In this document: positions 1 to 12,480 of the stretch, piece after piece | How the letters are laid out: each line of letters starts with the position of its first letter | How positions within the stretch are numbered: position 1 is the stretch's first letter | NCBI GenBank assembly: GCA_022749755.1 | Contig: CM040444.1 | Span: 10,706,274 to 10,770,273 of the forward strand | Origin: Azadirachta indica | Taxonomy: Eukaryota > Streptophyta > Magnoliopsida > Sapindales > Meliaceae | Direction: 5' to 3' | DNA: 64,000 nucleotides | Made by a program: the position numbers and the translations under genes | The notes under the pieces: generated by a model | Told to the model about the DNA's origin: nothing | What the model saw: the letters and a program-made list of their open reading frames with translations, nothing else | The model's database searches: none

Positions 1-450
1 GGACACAGTTTATGAGGAAGGAGAGATTGGAAGCCCTCTAAGTCATAACAAGAGAGCAAACATTTTAGATGAGATAAAGGTTTGGATGTCGAGAGACCGA
101 GATTTGAGGCAATATCTACACTCACTTTGCAAACCAGATAAGGCAAAAGCCCTTATTACCCAAGTGAGGTAAATTGGTAGTCAAAAAAATTCACATCTTT
201 GAACGCTCCACTTAAGACCACTTTGAAAGATATCAGGCAAAGAGCATTAGCTATCGAGTCATGAAAAATGTTCTCACCCCCAAAAGCACGAAAAAAATGC
301 AAAAAAATGCTCCTATCATCGAGACCACAGGCACACTACAGAGGAATGTATTAGGTTAACAAGGCATGTTGAAGACTTAATAAAGAATAAATATCTGAAC
401 TCCTATGTAGAAAACATAGGAAATCAATTACAGAACCTATAGCACGAAGA
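1..450 (+). pseudogene. Ty3/gypsy gag remnant with zinc knuckle
   Basis: A decayed gag C-terminus of a Ty3/gypsy retrotransposon, cut by the window edge. At 308-349 the + strand reads CSYHRDHRHTTEEC, a C-x2-H-x4-H-x4-C knuckle, followed by RLTRHVEDLIKNKYL, the arrangement usual after the retrotransposon gag domain in plant gypsy elements. Upstream (about 200-290) are gag-like words in other frames, with stops and frameshifts between them, so no open frame is left. In a live element this protein packages element RNA. The family call rests on the knuckle and the sequence after it; the rest is inference. Confidence 0.6.
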
Positions 451-918
451 ACTGACAACCTGACCACTTGAGATGATGTTAGACCAAAGGAAATCTGTGA
501 GTCTCATGTAACATAAATATATTATAAAATCAATAAATTGAAGGCGAACACCCAGTTGAAAAAATAGCAAATAAAAATAATAATTCACTGAAAAAGATTT
601 ATTTAAAAAGTCAATCATAATAAAATTAAAATAATTATAGTTTTTTTATCTATAATTTTAATAAAGCATTAATTTCTTTCAAAGATGTTTTGTCAACATA
701 TAATTCATGATGAAAAATTAAAACAATTAATTCATCACTCACATATAGCTTATTTGTGATAATTTCTTGCGAACATACCATAGTTAAATCCATTAACATA
801 AATATTAACAAAAAAAAAAAGCATTACTACAAAGAGTCAATATTTATGCAACTGAAGTTGAAACCGATCAACAATATTTTTTTACAGTATGTTGGTGGAA
901 TATATTAATTATTATAAT
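451..918. other. AT-rich spacer, no gene seen
   Basis: AT-rich DNA between the gag stub and the GC-rich repeat block. I see no coding pattern, RNA gene or clear repeat here. Confidence 0.5.
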
Positions 919-1320
919 AGTCAATGGGTTGAGGATTCAATCCTCAGCCCCGTCCCCGCTTAACCTACCATCCTCATCCTTAGTTGGAGTAAATGGAGGA
1001 CGGATAGGGATGTCCCCACTTTGGGTCGGGAATTATATGGGTCAATGGGTCGAGGGCTCAATCCCTAACCCCGTCCCCGCTTAACCAAGCCTATCGCCAT
1101 CCTTGATTGGGGTAAATCGAGGATAGGGCGGAGATGTCTCCACTTTGGATTGGGAATCTCCACGGTCAATTGACCCCATCTGACCTACATTAGGTGAAAA
1201 AAAAATTATAATCATTTAGAATAGGGTGGAGATGTCTCCACTTTGGATTAGGAATCCCCGCGGTCGATTGACCTTGTTTGACCTACATTAGGTGAAAAAA
1301 ATTGTAATCATTTAGAATCA
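919..1320 (+). repeat. Tandem GC-rich repeat block in AT-rich DNA
   Basis: Two direct units of about 120 bp (from about 919 and from about 1,041) begin with a 'tcaatgggt(t/c)gagg' motif, pass through 'ccccgtccccgcttaacc' and end with 'ccactttgg(g/a)t'. A second duplicated piece follows: 'gagatgtctccactttgga' to 'cattaggtgaaaaaa' occurs near 1,130-1,205 and again near 1,228-1,302. A related but diverged block lies at about 4,520-4,670 and a short one at about 7,015-7,100. Parent element unknown. Confidence 0.6.
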
Positions 1321-1504
1321 AACATAGGACTTGGAGAAATGTTGCAATTACCTTACTACCACACCATTATTATTTATTCATCAAAACATATAAATAAAAT
1401 ATATTTAACAAAGAATAAATATTTAATTTATATTGTTATTAATATAAACTAATTGTAAATCTAACAATACTTAAATATTCTTTGTAATTTAAATGATATA
1501 TTGG

Positions 1505-1970
1505 TAATTATAATTATTAAATCTAAATTATTTTAAATTATATATATATATATATACAAAACATAAAATTCTCAAAAATAAAAATTATATTGATAAAAAT
1601 CTCAAGTATCACAAAACATGTTTAAAATGTTAAATTTAATGAATGATTATATATTTAAAGTATTTAACAAAATCTATCTCCTACAATTATAAATTATTAA
1701 TTTATTATTAAAAAATATATCATTAATTTTTAATTTTTTTTATTAAATCTAATAATATAAATTAAATTTTTATGCCTTCTTAGTAATAGTATATTAATTT
1801 TTTATATGTGAAATCACCATTTCTTGTGTCAAAAATAATATAATAAAAACAAATATTTAATTTTTCATAAAATTAATTATTAAAAATAAGATAATTGACA
1901 ACAATCATTAATTAATTTTGATATAAATTCACATAAAACACTTCGCATATAATAGGAACTATTGATTGAA
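1505..1970 (+). repeat. AT-rich repeat, copy 1
   Basis: A roughly 460-bp AT-rich unit starting 'gtaattataattattaaatc' and running through 'aaatcaccatttc' and 'gacaacaatcattaatt'. It matches 2,295-2,755 in the same order and orientation, and 6,380-6,740 more weakly. It contains an (AT)n run near 1,537-1,555. It is probably internal sequence of an unidentified non-coding transposable element. Confidence 0.6.
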
Positions 1971-2294
1971 ACAACTTTATCTTAAAATTTATTAATATAA
2001 TTTATTATTATAAATTATAAAGCTTGTATGTAATTTTTTGGCATAATATAATATTTACGTAAACTAATAATATAATTAATATATTATTGTATGATTACCT
2101 AAGCACATTTATACAAATTGACTTATTTAGTTATATTTGTTAATATATTTATTATTTATATTATATTAATTATAAAAATAAGTATGATTAATCATCATAT
2201 TATAAAAAATTATATTATATTACTTATAATTAATATTTAGTAATTTGCTATTTACAACTAACAATAATTAAATTTTAGATGCATTTATACAAAA

Positions 2295-2755
2295 TTATAG
2301 GTAATTATAATTATGAAATCTAAATTGTTTTAAATTAAAAATTATATATATATATAATATAATATAACATAAAATTTTTGGATAAAGAACATATTGATAA
2401 AAATTTCAAGTATCAGAAAACATATTTAAATTATTAAATTTATTAACGTGATTATATGCTTATAATATTTAATAAAAATTAGCTAATATAATTATCAATT
2501 TTTAATTTGTTGTTAAAAGTATAGCATTATGTTTTAATCTTTTATCAAATATCATTACAAATTAGACCTTTGTATCTTTTTAATAATAAATAATATTTAT
2601 ATGTAAATCACCATTTCGTATATAATCAAAATGATATAATAAAAATAAATATTTGATTCTTTTTTAAATTTATTATTAAAAATGAGATAAATGATAACAA
2701 TTATCAATTTGATTGAGATATTTTATATAAAATATTATAGGTAATAAAATTTTGT
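2295..2755 (+). repeat. AT-rich repeat, copy 2
   Basis: Second copy of the 1,505-1,970 unit, offset by about 790 bp, with the same landmarks ('gtaattataattatgaaatc', 'aaatcaccatttcg', 'gataacaattatcaat'). Many substitutions and small indels separate the two, so the duplication is old. Confidence 0.6.
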
Positions 2756-3201
2756 TAGCACAAAATATCAAATTTGATTCGTATATTATTTTAATATTTT
2801 TTACTAATCTATATAAATAGAAAAACAAATAAATATATTAGTAAATTATGATATAATTTTTTACAAAATTTATAAAGTTAGAAAAATGTATTAAATCATT
2901 CTTAGAAAAAAATAAAGAGAAAAAAAAAATTTAGAGTTTTTTCTCTAATAATTTTGTATAAAAATATTTTGTTTGGTAAAAGAAAAAATAAAATGTAAAG
3001 AGAAAAAAATTTTTTAAGAATTTATTTGTTTTGTTAATCTTATATTACTATATTATAACATATTAATTTATTAATTATAAATTAATTATTTTATTTTGTT
3101 TGATATTAATTTATTTTTTTTTTTTTAATTTTAATTATTTTAGAAATGATTTTGTTGTCTGCCATTTTCTTAAAGTTGAGGGCCATTATTTCTTGCTGCT
3201 T

Positions 3202-4024
3202 TCAATGATATTTGACCGTACTTTCTATTTCAAGAATTCCAATAAAGCTTTTGTTTATCTCTGGGGAATTTGTCTTGCTTTGTAACTCTGTACACTCTCT
3301 ATGGAAATGTCCAACGCAGCCAAGATGAAAACAAGAAATCCTGTAGGCGTTCATATAAAACAAGAACAATTCAGATTTCATCATACCCGACCAATTTAAT
3401 TTTAATGCTTCTTTTAAGTGGTGTAGTGATATCAATGTTAATTCTGACTTTTAAGACATTCGCCAATACACTCACCTGAAGCACCAGAATCCACTTTCCT
3501 CTACTGTGTCGATGATGTTTCCCAAGACATATCCCATTTCATTTGTCATACAGGCCACAGGGATGTTATGGAACTGCACTCAAAATGATGTTCTTGAGAA
3601 TTCTGTTTTCGTAGGATCACCAACTCCATTTGGTTCTGCCAACACAATAAGAGCATTATCGAAATCCCATGGACTGCCTGCTAGGACTGTCGAGTTGAGA
3701 TGAAATATAAAATTTATCATTGCCCAAACTCTCCACTTGTACTCTTTGTATTGTTCTCCATATGTGCTGAATGGTTGCCTTAAACCCCTCCTTCCCCAAC
3801 AAGCATTGTTCAAGTCTTTTTTCACCCGCTGTTTTTGCAGCTCCTTCAACTAAGATTACTTCTTGTTCATCTTCTATCAACGTAAGGGAATTACACAGCT
3901 TTACTATGTCTTCAGTATCCATATTTGAAAGAAAGCTATTGCTGTGGTAAGGATTGGCTGACAATGAAAAAAGATTATGGTTTTGGAGAGAAACACTCCC
4001 AAGGAGTGAAATCCACACGTCCAA
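3202..4024 (-). pseudogene. DUF4283 / zinc-knuckle LINE-ORF1-like pseudogene
   Basis: Antisense coding remnant in three frames. The first part (4,024 to about 3,660) includes MDTEDIVKLCNSLTLIEDEQ, typical of the N-terminal region of plant DUF4283 proteins found in L1-type elements. The frame shifts near 3,660 and continues as SPWDFDNALIVLAEPNGVGD with a W-x-Q-F-H-N-I-P segment. A third frame holds CFHLGCVGHFHREC at 3,292-3,333, the CX2CX4HX4C knuckle with its second Cys replaced by Leu. In an active LINE this protein binds element RNA. Frameshifts, stops and the lost zinc ligand mark it as dead. No adjoining reverse transcriptase is visible. Confidence 0.7.
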
Positions 4025-6370
4025 AGACGTGAGAAAGCTTCTCCACCATAAGCAGCCGTAATGATCTCAGCTCGCGAGAGAAGAGAAAGTGATGCTTAAA
4101 CAAAATAATCATATGTTCAATTATTGTAAAGTAATAATAAAGTTAAACAATATTATAATATGATATCTTTAATTAATAATTATTAAAAAAATTTATTTAA
4201 GCTCATGTGATTGTACGCATTGAAAGGTGGGCAAGTAGAGTGACTTATTTTATTTAAATTTTACACACCACCAATTAGACATGGTCACGGATCAATTCGT
4301 GTTAGGTTTCTCCCTAACCTAAATGGAAAAGAAAAAGTTCAAATTTAAAATTTTTTAGACTAAACCGAACAAATTCAAATGTGGAGTTGAATCGAACAGT
4401 TTGGTTTGGTCACTGTTCAAATTTATCTTTTAAAAAATTTAAATTTTATTTTTAAAATATTTATTTCAAATGTTAAAATTACAAAACGATATCATTTAAT
4501 TATTATAAAATTAGGATGAAAATGGGCCAAGAACTCCAATTCTTAATCGTATCTTCGATTGACCTGTAGTTCGTATCCCCAATTTGGCCAAATCAAGATA
4601 GGTTGAGGATATCCCTGATTTGAGCCGGGATCCATTCAAGCCTCTGGCTCGATATTGACCCAGTTTTGACTTCGAAAAAAAATGAAAATTTTACATCTAC
4701 CAAAATTTAAATATTAAACCAGTGAAAAATAACAATACCTTACCACTACACCACTTATATTCACTAGTTAAAATAAGTAAATAAAATTATTTAACTACAA
4801 ATACATATTTAATTTATATTTTTTAAAACATTATTTAAAGTTATTATATTAATATAATAATTTTATAATTTAAGATAATTCAAATTTTTTTTTTTATTAT
4901 TATTATTAATCTAGCAATAGTTTTATCTTCAACAATTATATAAAATAAGTTTATTACTATTATTTTTCTTTATAATTATTTGATTTACTTTAATTTTTAT
5001 TAACTTATTTAAATTAAAAATAAATAAATGTGATAGTAAATTATGATCGAATTTTAATAAAATTATAAAATGTTAAAGAAAATATATCAAATTAATCTTA
5101 GAGTTTAATGTTTTTTGATAATTTTGTAGAAAATTATTTTCTTTGATAAATTAAAAATGAAATATGAAAAAAATAAAATCTTTAGTAATTTTTTGTTTGT
5201 GAATCTTATAATATTATGCTGAAATAAATTAATTCAGTAATTATAAATTAATTATATTTTGACATCAATTGATTATTTTTATTTTATCAAAATTCATTGT
5301 TCCAAATCTAATTATTAAAGTTATTAAATTTTTTTAGTTGTTAATTATTTCAGCAAATTTTTTATTAAGATAATAAATTTAAACAATTTTAAAATTGATT
5401 GAATCGAAAAATTGTAAACAATTTTAAAGAAGTTAATTGACTAAATTAGAAAGTATAAATTTTTTTGAAGGATTTGATGACTAAAATAAAACATATATAA
5501 TTTTTCTAATCATTTATTAAACTAAATGAACTCATATATAATTAAATAAATAAAATTTAACTTTTATTACCGAGGAGTCTCTATCCCTGGCTTGATTTTT
5601 TAATGTTGATGGGTTATTAATTTTAACTCCAACAAAATCACTATTTTAGCCCAAAAATTTACCTCAATCGTTAATTCAAATGGAATGGGCCCGTGTGGCC
5701 CTTGGTGTAAATTAACAAGGAAAGCCCAAATCGGCACATTTCGCTTTAGTAAAAAGCTGGTATAGGTCGTGTTTAATAGTAGAATCCACCTACTATTTAA
5801 TTTCGAACTCATAACTTTTAGTTAGTTCACTTTTTGTTACCTGTTTTTTTTCATAAATTCAAATCCAAACCCATAATTTTAAGCCCATTAATCCTTTTTT
5901 TAAAAATAAAAAATATATATTATAATTACATTAAGAAAATCAAAAACAAAATTTATATAAATTATATTGTATTTTGTGATTTTTTTTCTCTTTATTAATT
6001 TCATATTATTGTATTAAAAAAAAATTAGTTTGATATCAATTGATTATCTTTCTTTTATCAAAACTCAATATTTCAAATCTAATTATTAAAAATTATTTAA
6101 ATTTGATGCGTATTTAAATTTTTTACTAAATATAAATTATTTTAAATTATAAAATTATTTTTATATACTAAATATAAAATTCTCCAATATAATAGCATAG
6201 TAATCAAAATTATAAGTATGACTAAAACAAATGCCAAAAGCTAGTAAAACTATAAAATTAAAAATATCATCAGGTGGTTGATTTTTGTGAAAATTATTTT
6301 CATACACAATGTATTGAGGCTGATTGTGATCAGGATAAGTGTTTACTTTTATATACAAACATATTAAGAA
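4025..6370. other. AT-rich repetitive DNA, no gene
   Basis: AT-rich sequence with old repeat pieces: a 'gaacc/gaac' rich block near 4,350-4,430, a diverged GC-rich block near 4,520-4,670, and stretches near 5,040-5,290 and 5,940-6,060 that resemble 2,850-3,110. Short open frames here have no recognisable protein content. Confidence 0.4.
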
Positions 6371-6379
6371 TTTAAGATT

Positions 6380-6840
6380 TTAAAAAATATATAATAATTC
6401 AATTTTATAATGGTCTAATAGTGCTAAACTTAACACAAATATTTAAAAAATATTAAATTTATTGAGTTGAATACAAATTTAAAATATTCAATAAAAGTTA
6501 ACTCTTACAATTATCATTTTTAATTTGTTATTAAAAAATATATCATCAATCACCAATTTTTTAATACAAATAAAATTTTTCAATCTTTTCGGTAATAATA
6601 AATAAACTTTTATATGTAAAATTACCAATTCACTTATTATCAAAATAATATAATAAAGTTTTTAACAACAATCATTAATTTAATTAAGACAATTCATATG
6701 AAATATTATAACATGTAACAATTATTTAAAATCAAATATTAAATTTGATTGGTATATTTATTTCAATTTTTATTAACCTATATAAATAGAAAAATAAATA
6801 ATATGACAACATATCATGATTTAATTTTCAATAGAAAATA
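6380..6840 (+). repeat. AT-rich repeat, copy 3 (diverged)
   Basis: Shares landmarks in order with 1,505-1,970 and 2,295-2,870: 'ttttaatttgttattaaaaa', 'ttatatgtaaaattaccaat', 'taacaacaatcattaattt' and 'ctatataaatagaaaaa'. It is more diverged than copies 1 and 2. Confidence 0.5.
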
Positions 6841-7449
6841 TATTAAATAAATTATAGAATTTGTAATATTTTATAAAGGATCAAATTGACTAAATTAAAA
6901 AAATATTAACTTTTTTGAGGGGCTTCAAGGACTAAAATAAAAAATATATGAATTTTTATAATAAATTATCAACCTAAATGGATGCATTTGTAATTAAGCA
7001 AAACAAATTTGAATTCTTGTGGGCACGGGCGGGGTAAGAAGGTTCGTACCTGTGCCCGGCCCATTGTAAATCCGGGTATGGATTTCCTTACTCGTATTGA
7101 GTCTAATATCCATTTAAAAAAAATATATACCTACAACTCAAATAAATAGCTTGAGTTGGGTGGGACTTCGGGTCTACGAACTTTTTTGTCGTCCTTAATT
7201 CTTATTATAAAATGACGTATTTTTATTTTAAAATATCATTTCAATTCAATTTGGACTTTTAATGTTGGTGAGCAAAAACTATTGGAATTTTAAAAACTGA
7301 AATCGAACTAAATTGAACCGAATTATATGTGAAACAAATGGGTTTTGTTCGGCTTGATTTTTTAAATTTCAATTTTTTTTGCCCATCTTATTACCAATTG
7401 TCAATTTTTAGCAAATTTTATCTAATTCATAGTTTTTTTTTTTCGAAAA

Positions 7450-10030
7450 ATGAATATATTAAATAAAGTGAAAGGAAGTTAAAAAAGAATTTCTTTTGAA
7501 ACATAATTTATCACTATTAACATATTTTTTTAATATAATTATGAGCCTCTAAAATGAACCATACTATTTCGTTTCGATCTTGCTAGACTAAAGTGGCCAC
7601 TTTAAGTGCATACTATTCTTACACCTTCAATAATTGCCAAAGCTTTGGCAAATTCCATTCTGTTTAGTATATCAAGTTCTGAAATGTATTCTTCTACTTT
7701 CTGATGTTTTTAGCATGCTTATTTTGTAATTTGATAAACTGAGAGGTTGAATTTAATTTTAAAAAATAGAAATTGTCTATTTTTAAATTGTCTTCTTTAT
7801 TTAATTGTAGAAGATATTTTTTATAAAATTAGTTTTGATTTTAAAACATAAAAAAGATATTTAAATTGTCTTTATTTACTCTAAAAAATAATTATTTTAA
7901 AAAATAACTTATTTATTTTTAATAAAAATTTGTTTTTAATTATTTGTTAAACAATCCTTAATGTTTATAAATAGAACATTAATGTAACAAAATAATACTA
8001 CTAATTATAATAAGATTCCAACTCCGTCGACCAATCTCTAATTACTAATTATAATAATAAAAAGAAATCTGCTTTATGTTTTTTTAAAGGATAGAGCGTT
8101 ATCATAAGATTTTTTTCACCATCCTTCAATAAAAAAAAAAAAAAAATCTTCTACTTAGAATTGGAGAAGCTCACATTCTTCTATGCATAACAGATTTGCA
8201 AATTTGATCATAAACAAAAGCACTACTTGTTTTGTTTAATTTCGGTTTATTGGCCGTGAAATCATGCAAAATAATTATTTTGCTTTATATATTTAGCAAG
8301 TTTATTAATTGAATATTTTAACTATTTATTAATATGTAGTAATTAATATATTTTTAATAATTATATATTTAATATTAAGAATACAATTATTTAAAAAATA
8401 ATAATTTAGTATAAAATTGTAAAAAAAGAGTATAATTATTAAAAGAAGTAAATTAAAAATATAATTATCATGCTATTTTAAAATTAAAAAGTTTTATTGG
8501 TCATTATATATTAGTAATAGACATAAAATGATCTATCTATATATTTTTTAAAAAATAAAAGGTATAATACTTATTTTGTATAAAGATAATTGATCACATA
8601 ATAATTTTAAAGATACATGTCTTTTATCCACTGCAGAGAATATTTGTTTATCTTCCAACCAGTGTACTTGTCTTTGACGTAAATTTTAGGGATAATTACC
8701 AATTTTCCGATAAAATAATATTTATGTGACTGTATTAGATTTTTCTTTTGAAAGCAACGACATAAAGTTCATTCCATCTAAGGACAAATTACATTAACAG
8801 ATTTACAGTAGTATATACAAATATACTGTAACGATTAATTACAATAAACCAAACAGATCCTAAATCTACTGAAAAATAAGAAGTATATAATAGAACACTT
8901 TAATAGTTAATGTTTTTTGAAATGTTATAAAGTAAATATAATTCATTAAATAGAAATATTTTACCATAAATTTAGATTTAAGTAAAAATCTGTTCTTATT
9001 AAGAAAAGGAAAACAAAAAATAAAAAGAAAGTTAAAACTTTCTACTAGAGTCCAGCGATGAGAAAGTGACAGACGGGGGAGAGAGGAAAGGAAGAAGAAA
9101 GAACGACTGTATTAGATTTTAATAAATCAGTTTGTTTTTTCTTCTTCATACCAATAAATTTAACTAATATAAAGAATTTAGAGAAACAACATCACATAAA
9201 AAGTTGTCTAGTAATTGTATATCGCGCATTCTCAAGATCAGTATTTTTTATATTATTAATGCATGTTATCATTATTTTATATTTTTTTAAAAGAAGTTAA
9301 ATAATTATCTTAGCTATTTAAGTACTTTTATCAGTTTTGTGGAGGAAAGGAGGAATCTTTTGACAAAGAGGGCCAAGTCATCTCTTTTTCGGCCGTTTCT
9401 TCTACTTCTTTTATTGAAAGAAGCCGCTTCTTCTACGTTTCTCTCTTCGAAAAACTCTAGTTTTGTATTTATGTAATTTGTTAAATTCAAGTGATTGAAT
9501 CTAATATAAGGTACATGATTTGGAAACATTTTAATTTTAATTTATATTTTATTATATTGTTATTGCTCTGATCTTACATTAATCTATGTATTTTAATTTT
9601 TAAGTTTGTTTAATATATTGTCTTTTTATTTTTTAATAATTTTTCTGTCTTCATTCAATTAAATATTTGTTAAAATTAACCTAAACTTCACAAAAATAGA
9701 AAGAAAAGTTTTTGAGATAATGGATAGGCGAAAATATATTATTGGCATACAGAACTTTTTGAAATTTAGCATATGTCATTTACATGATCAGAACTTGTCT
9801 AAAACGTGAGAATTTGATTAAAGCTGTGTGATATTGCATGTTGGGTATAATTTCATTCTGAAGAATGATTGAGAGTGCTTGCTTCTGACAAACAATTGGG
9901 TGTCTTCTAGCTTATTTAGATATTTTTTTTTAACGTACTTCAACAGTATTCTATTACCTGATCATGTCTATGATTGTATATGAAGAAGATAAAATACTTA
10001 AACTTTATCATGCTTTGTTAAAAACAGGAA
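7450..10030. other. AT-rich intergenic DNA, no gene seen
   Basis: About 2.6 kb of AT-rich sequence. Short open frames on the - strand near 9,314-9,529 look like chance. I found no conserved domain, RNA gene or clear terminal repeats. Confidence 0.4.
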
Positions 10031-10034
10031 TTTG

Positions 10035-10056
10035 ACATACATACATACATACATAG
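10035..10056 (+). repeat. (ACAT)n microsatellite
   Basis: About five copies of 'acat' in a row. Confidence 0.8.
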
Positions 10057-10096
10057 AGACATATAACTAAGAAAATAAAGAATATGTGAGAGAATA

Positions 10097-11062
10097 TGTA
10101 ACTCCCGGTTTTTCATTTTAAATAAAAATATGTATATGTGAATTTATGTTTGTTGTATAATGATAAATATTTATCATTTAGGGATCGAAGAGATAGATAT
10201 ATTTTGTATTTTGGTTGGAGATTATTTAATTTTGGGTGAATATGATTATGTTTTTAAGAGAAGAAAAGTTTATCTATTAATTATTTTATTATGGGAGAAA
10301 GGTTAAAACCTTGGGGTCAAGGGGGTTAATCGATATTAAGAGACCAAATTTAATTTTGGATTTGGGTTCGTAAGGCCGCGAGGAAAAGAAAGAGGAAAGG
10401 TAAGAGAAAGAAAGCAAAAGGGAAGAGAAAGGGGGAAAAAAAAAAAAAAAAGAGAAGAAGAAAACCGAGAGAGAGAAAGGAGATGATGATGATTGGGGTA
10501 ACTTAAGGAGAAGGAAGAGTGAAGAAGAAAAATGTAGGTGAGAGATAGAAGAAAATGAAGATGAAGATGGTGAAGTAAAAGAGAAGAAAATGGATGGAGA
10601 AAGATTTTATTCTTAGAGAGAGGGAAGATGGCTTTTGAGCTTAAAGTGGCCAAATTTATCAAACCCAAGTTCTGATCTACCGATTTTGGGCTGGAAATTC
10701 GCCGGAAACTGCAAGTTGGGGAGTATTTTCGTTCAGTGGACCTGTTTGTAATATTTCTAAAATTAAGGTACCATTCTGTAATTATGTTGGGTTAATTTGT
10801 TTAGATTCTGAATAGTTTAACCTTTAAGTAATATTGTAATAATATATGATCAGTATTGATATTTCAATTTTTTGATGGGTCAGAATGTATTAGTTATTGT
10901 CCCTTTATAAATAAGTAAATAGTTCAGGACTCTTAGGTGTTATACCATAAGAAATTTAAATTTGCCGGTTAGAGAGATGCCATGTGATTCCTGGATAAGA
11001 TTTGTCAACCTAAGTCGCGAGTGGCAGTAAAATCCTACGTGAAGGTGAGGTTGTAAGTTCAA
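10097..11062 (+). repeat. Possible LTR of a Ty3/gypsy element
   Basis: Starts 'tgtaactcccggtttttcat', a 5' end often seen in plant gypsy LTRs, carries a purine-rich gaaaga tract at 10,380-10,620 and 'ggaaattcgccggaaactgc' after it, and could end at 'gtaagttcaaca'. The ends would be TG...CA. I see no matching target duplication, PBS or PPT, so this is a suggestion only. The open - strand frame over the purine tract is compositional, not a gene. Confidence 0.3.
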
Positions 11063-11146
11063 CATTCGACTCGAAAGTGTTCCCCTAACTCTCTTTATAT
11101 TTAGAATTTATATGTTTTGAATTATTTATTTGCAATAGCTTTAATT

Positions 11147-12480
11147 ATGGCTTCTTCAATTAGAAAAATATTTGATTTTAAATTTAAAGAACTCACGAAA
11201 ATATTAATTTTAGAGAAATTATGAGTAAGATTAGTAATGTTAGTCAATATTTATTCAAAAACTGGTTACCCGCCATTCCACTTAATATTATTTATGATAT
11301 AGGAAAATTTGATTTTAGAGCTTCTTTTTCTATCAAACAACATGAAAAAATTTTATCTTTACAAAATAAATTTGAAGAAATTAAGTTACTCAACTCTACT
11401 ACACTCTATAAACACAAGGAATAAGGTTTTAATTATATTTATTTTGAATTTATTCAAATACCAATCAAACTTTTAGCTAGAAAAGGTTTACATTCTCCAA
11501 TTTTAGTTTTCCTTAGGGGTAAAACATTACTCAAATTTCAAGATTCTCTTTTAGGAATAGTTAAATCAAATCTTTGTAATGGAGCAATTTATTTCAATAG
11601 CGCACTAAATTTCTAGTTTAATCTACATGATCCAATTATCTTAGATACTCTTATATTCAATATTCATATTCAAGAAATTAAATTTCAACCACATAGACAA
11701 CGATACTTGTTACTTTACAGAATTTATTTTAAATAAATTACTTTTCAATTTAACCCTCGATACTTATTACAAGACAATAGGGGAGAAACATCTATTCTTA
11801 ATATTTAAACAGAAGATAAAGATACTCTAATAGATTTCTTTACTTCAAAAATACTCAAACGGGATGAAATTAACATTCTGGAAAACTAGAAAATAGATCA
11901 TCCACAATTCCCTAGAAATTTAGCCCAAAAAGGAATTTTTCAAGTAGTAGAGACTAATGATAGGAAAATTCTTCTTAAATTTAATTCTTTCAAATAACCT
12001 AAACCATCAACTAGTTATTCAGATTTTCAAGTTGCTAGATTATCATTTTCTATTCATAACGCTTCTAGAGTTCAAACTATTAAGATAGAATATTTAGATA
12101 TGAAAAGTTCTGTTCAGTATATTACTCTAGTAGTCGAACCTGTACATAGGTTAGAATCTCTAATTTTTTCTAATTTTCAAACTATTAACACAATAGTTAA
12201 TGAAAATTGGGAAATAGACAAAAATTTCCTTAGATAAGATTTTAATTCACTAATAAACAAAGAAAATAAAATGTGGTTTTTAGCCAATTTTAACTTAAAT
12301 CAACAAGTTATTATTACGACAGCTTGGTATGATGAAATGAATAGGATGAAAATAAATATTTCGTTTTTCATGTGGTTTGAAATGTATTTCTTTAATAATA
12401 AAATAAAATATTCTTTTAAAAAATTAAATTTAAACTTCCATATTAGTCATCTTAAAAAATGCATTATTTAATTAGTACAT
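11147..12480 (+). pseudogene. Endogenous pararetrovirus copy 1: movement-protein region
   Basis: Start of a broken Caulimoviridae-type polyprotein on the + strand. The first ATG at 11,147 matches in context the one of the inverted copy at 20,832, and homology between the copies begins there, so this copy is truncated or rejoined just upstream. The 30K-type movement domain is recognisable from its hydrophobic core and from GAIYFN at 11,581-11,598 followed by LHDP, the pattern shared by caulimovirid movement proteins that move virus through plasmodesmata. Stops (for example near 11,422 and 11,614) and frame changes break it. Genus is uncertain; the domain order suggests a petuvirus- or florendovirus-like virus. 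Confidence 0.7.

Noticed and set aside
3100..3285. Open frame on the + strand near the LINE remnant
   Set aside because: Phe/Tyr-rich chance frame from a T-rich tract; the coding signal is on the opposite strand.
10336..10668. 110-codon open frame on the - strand
   Set aside because: It covers a purine-rich tract, and the Ser/Leu/Phe-rich product reflects composition only.
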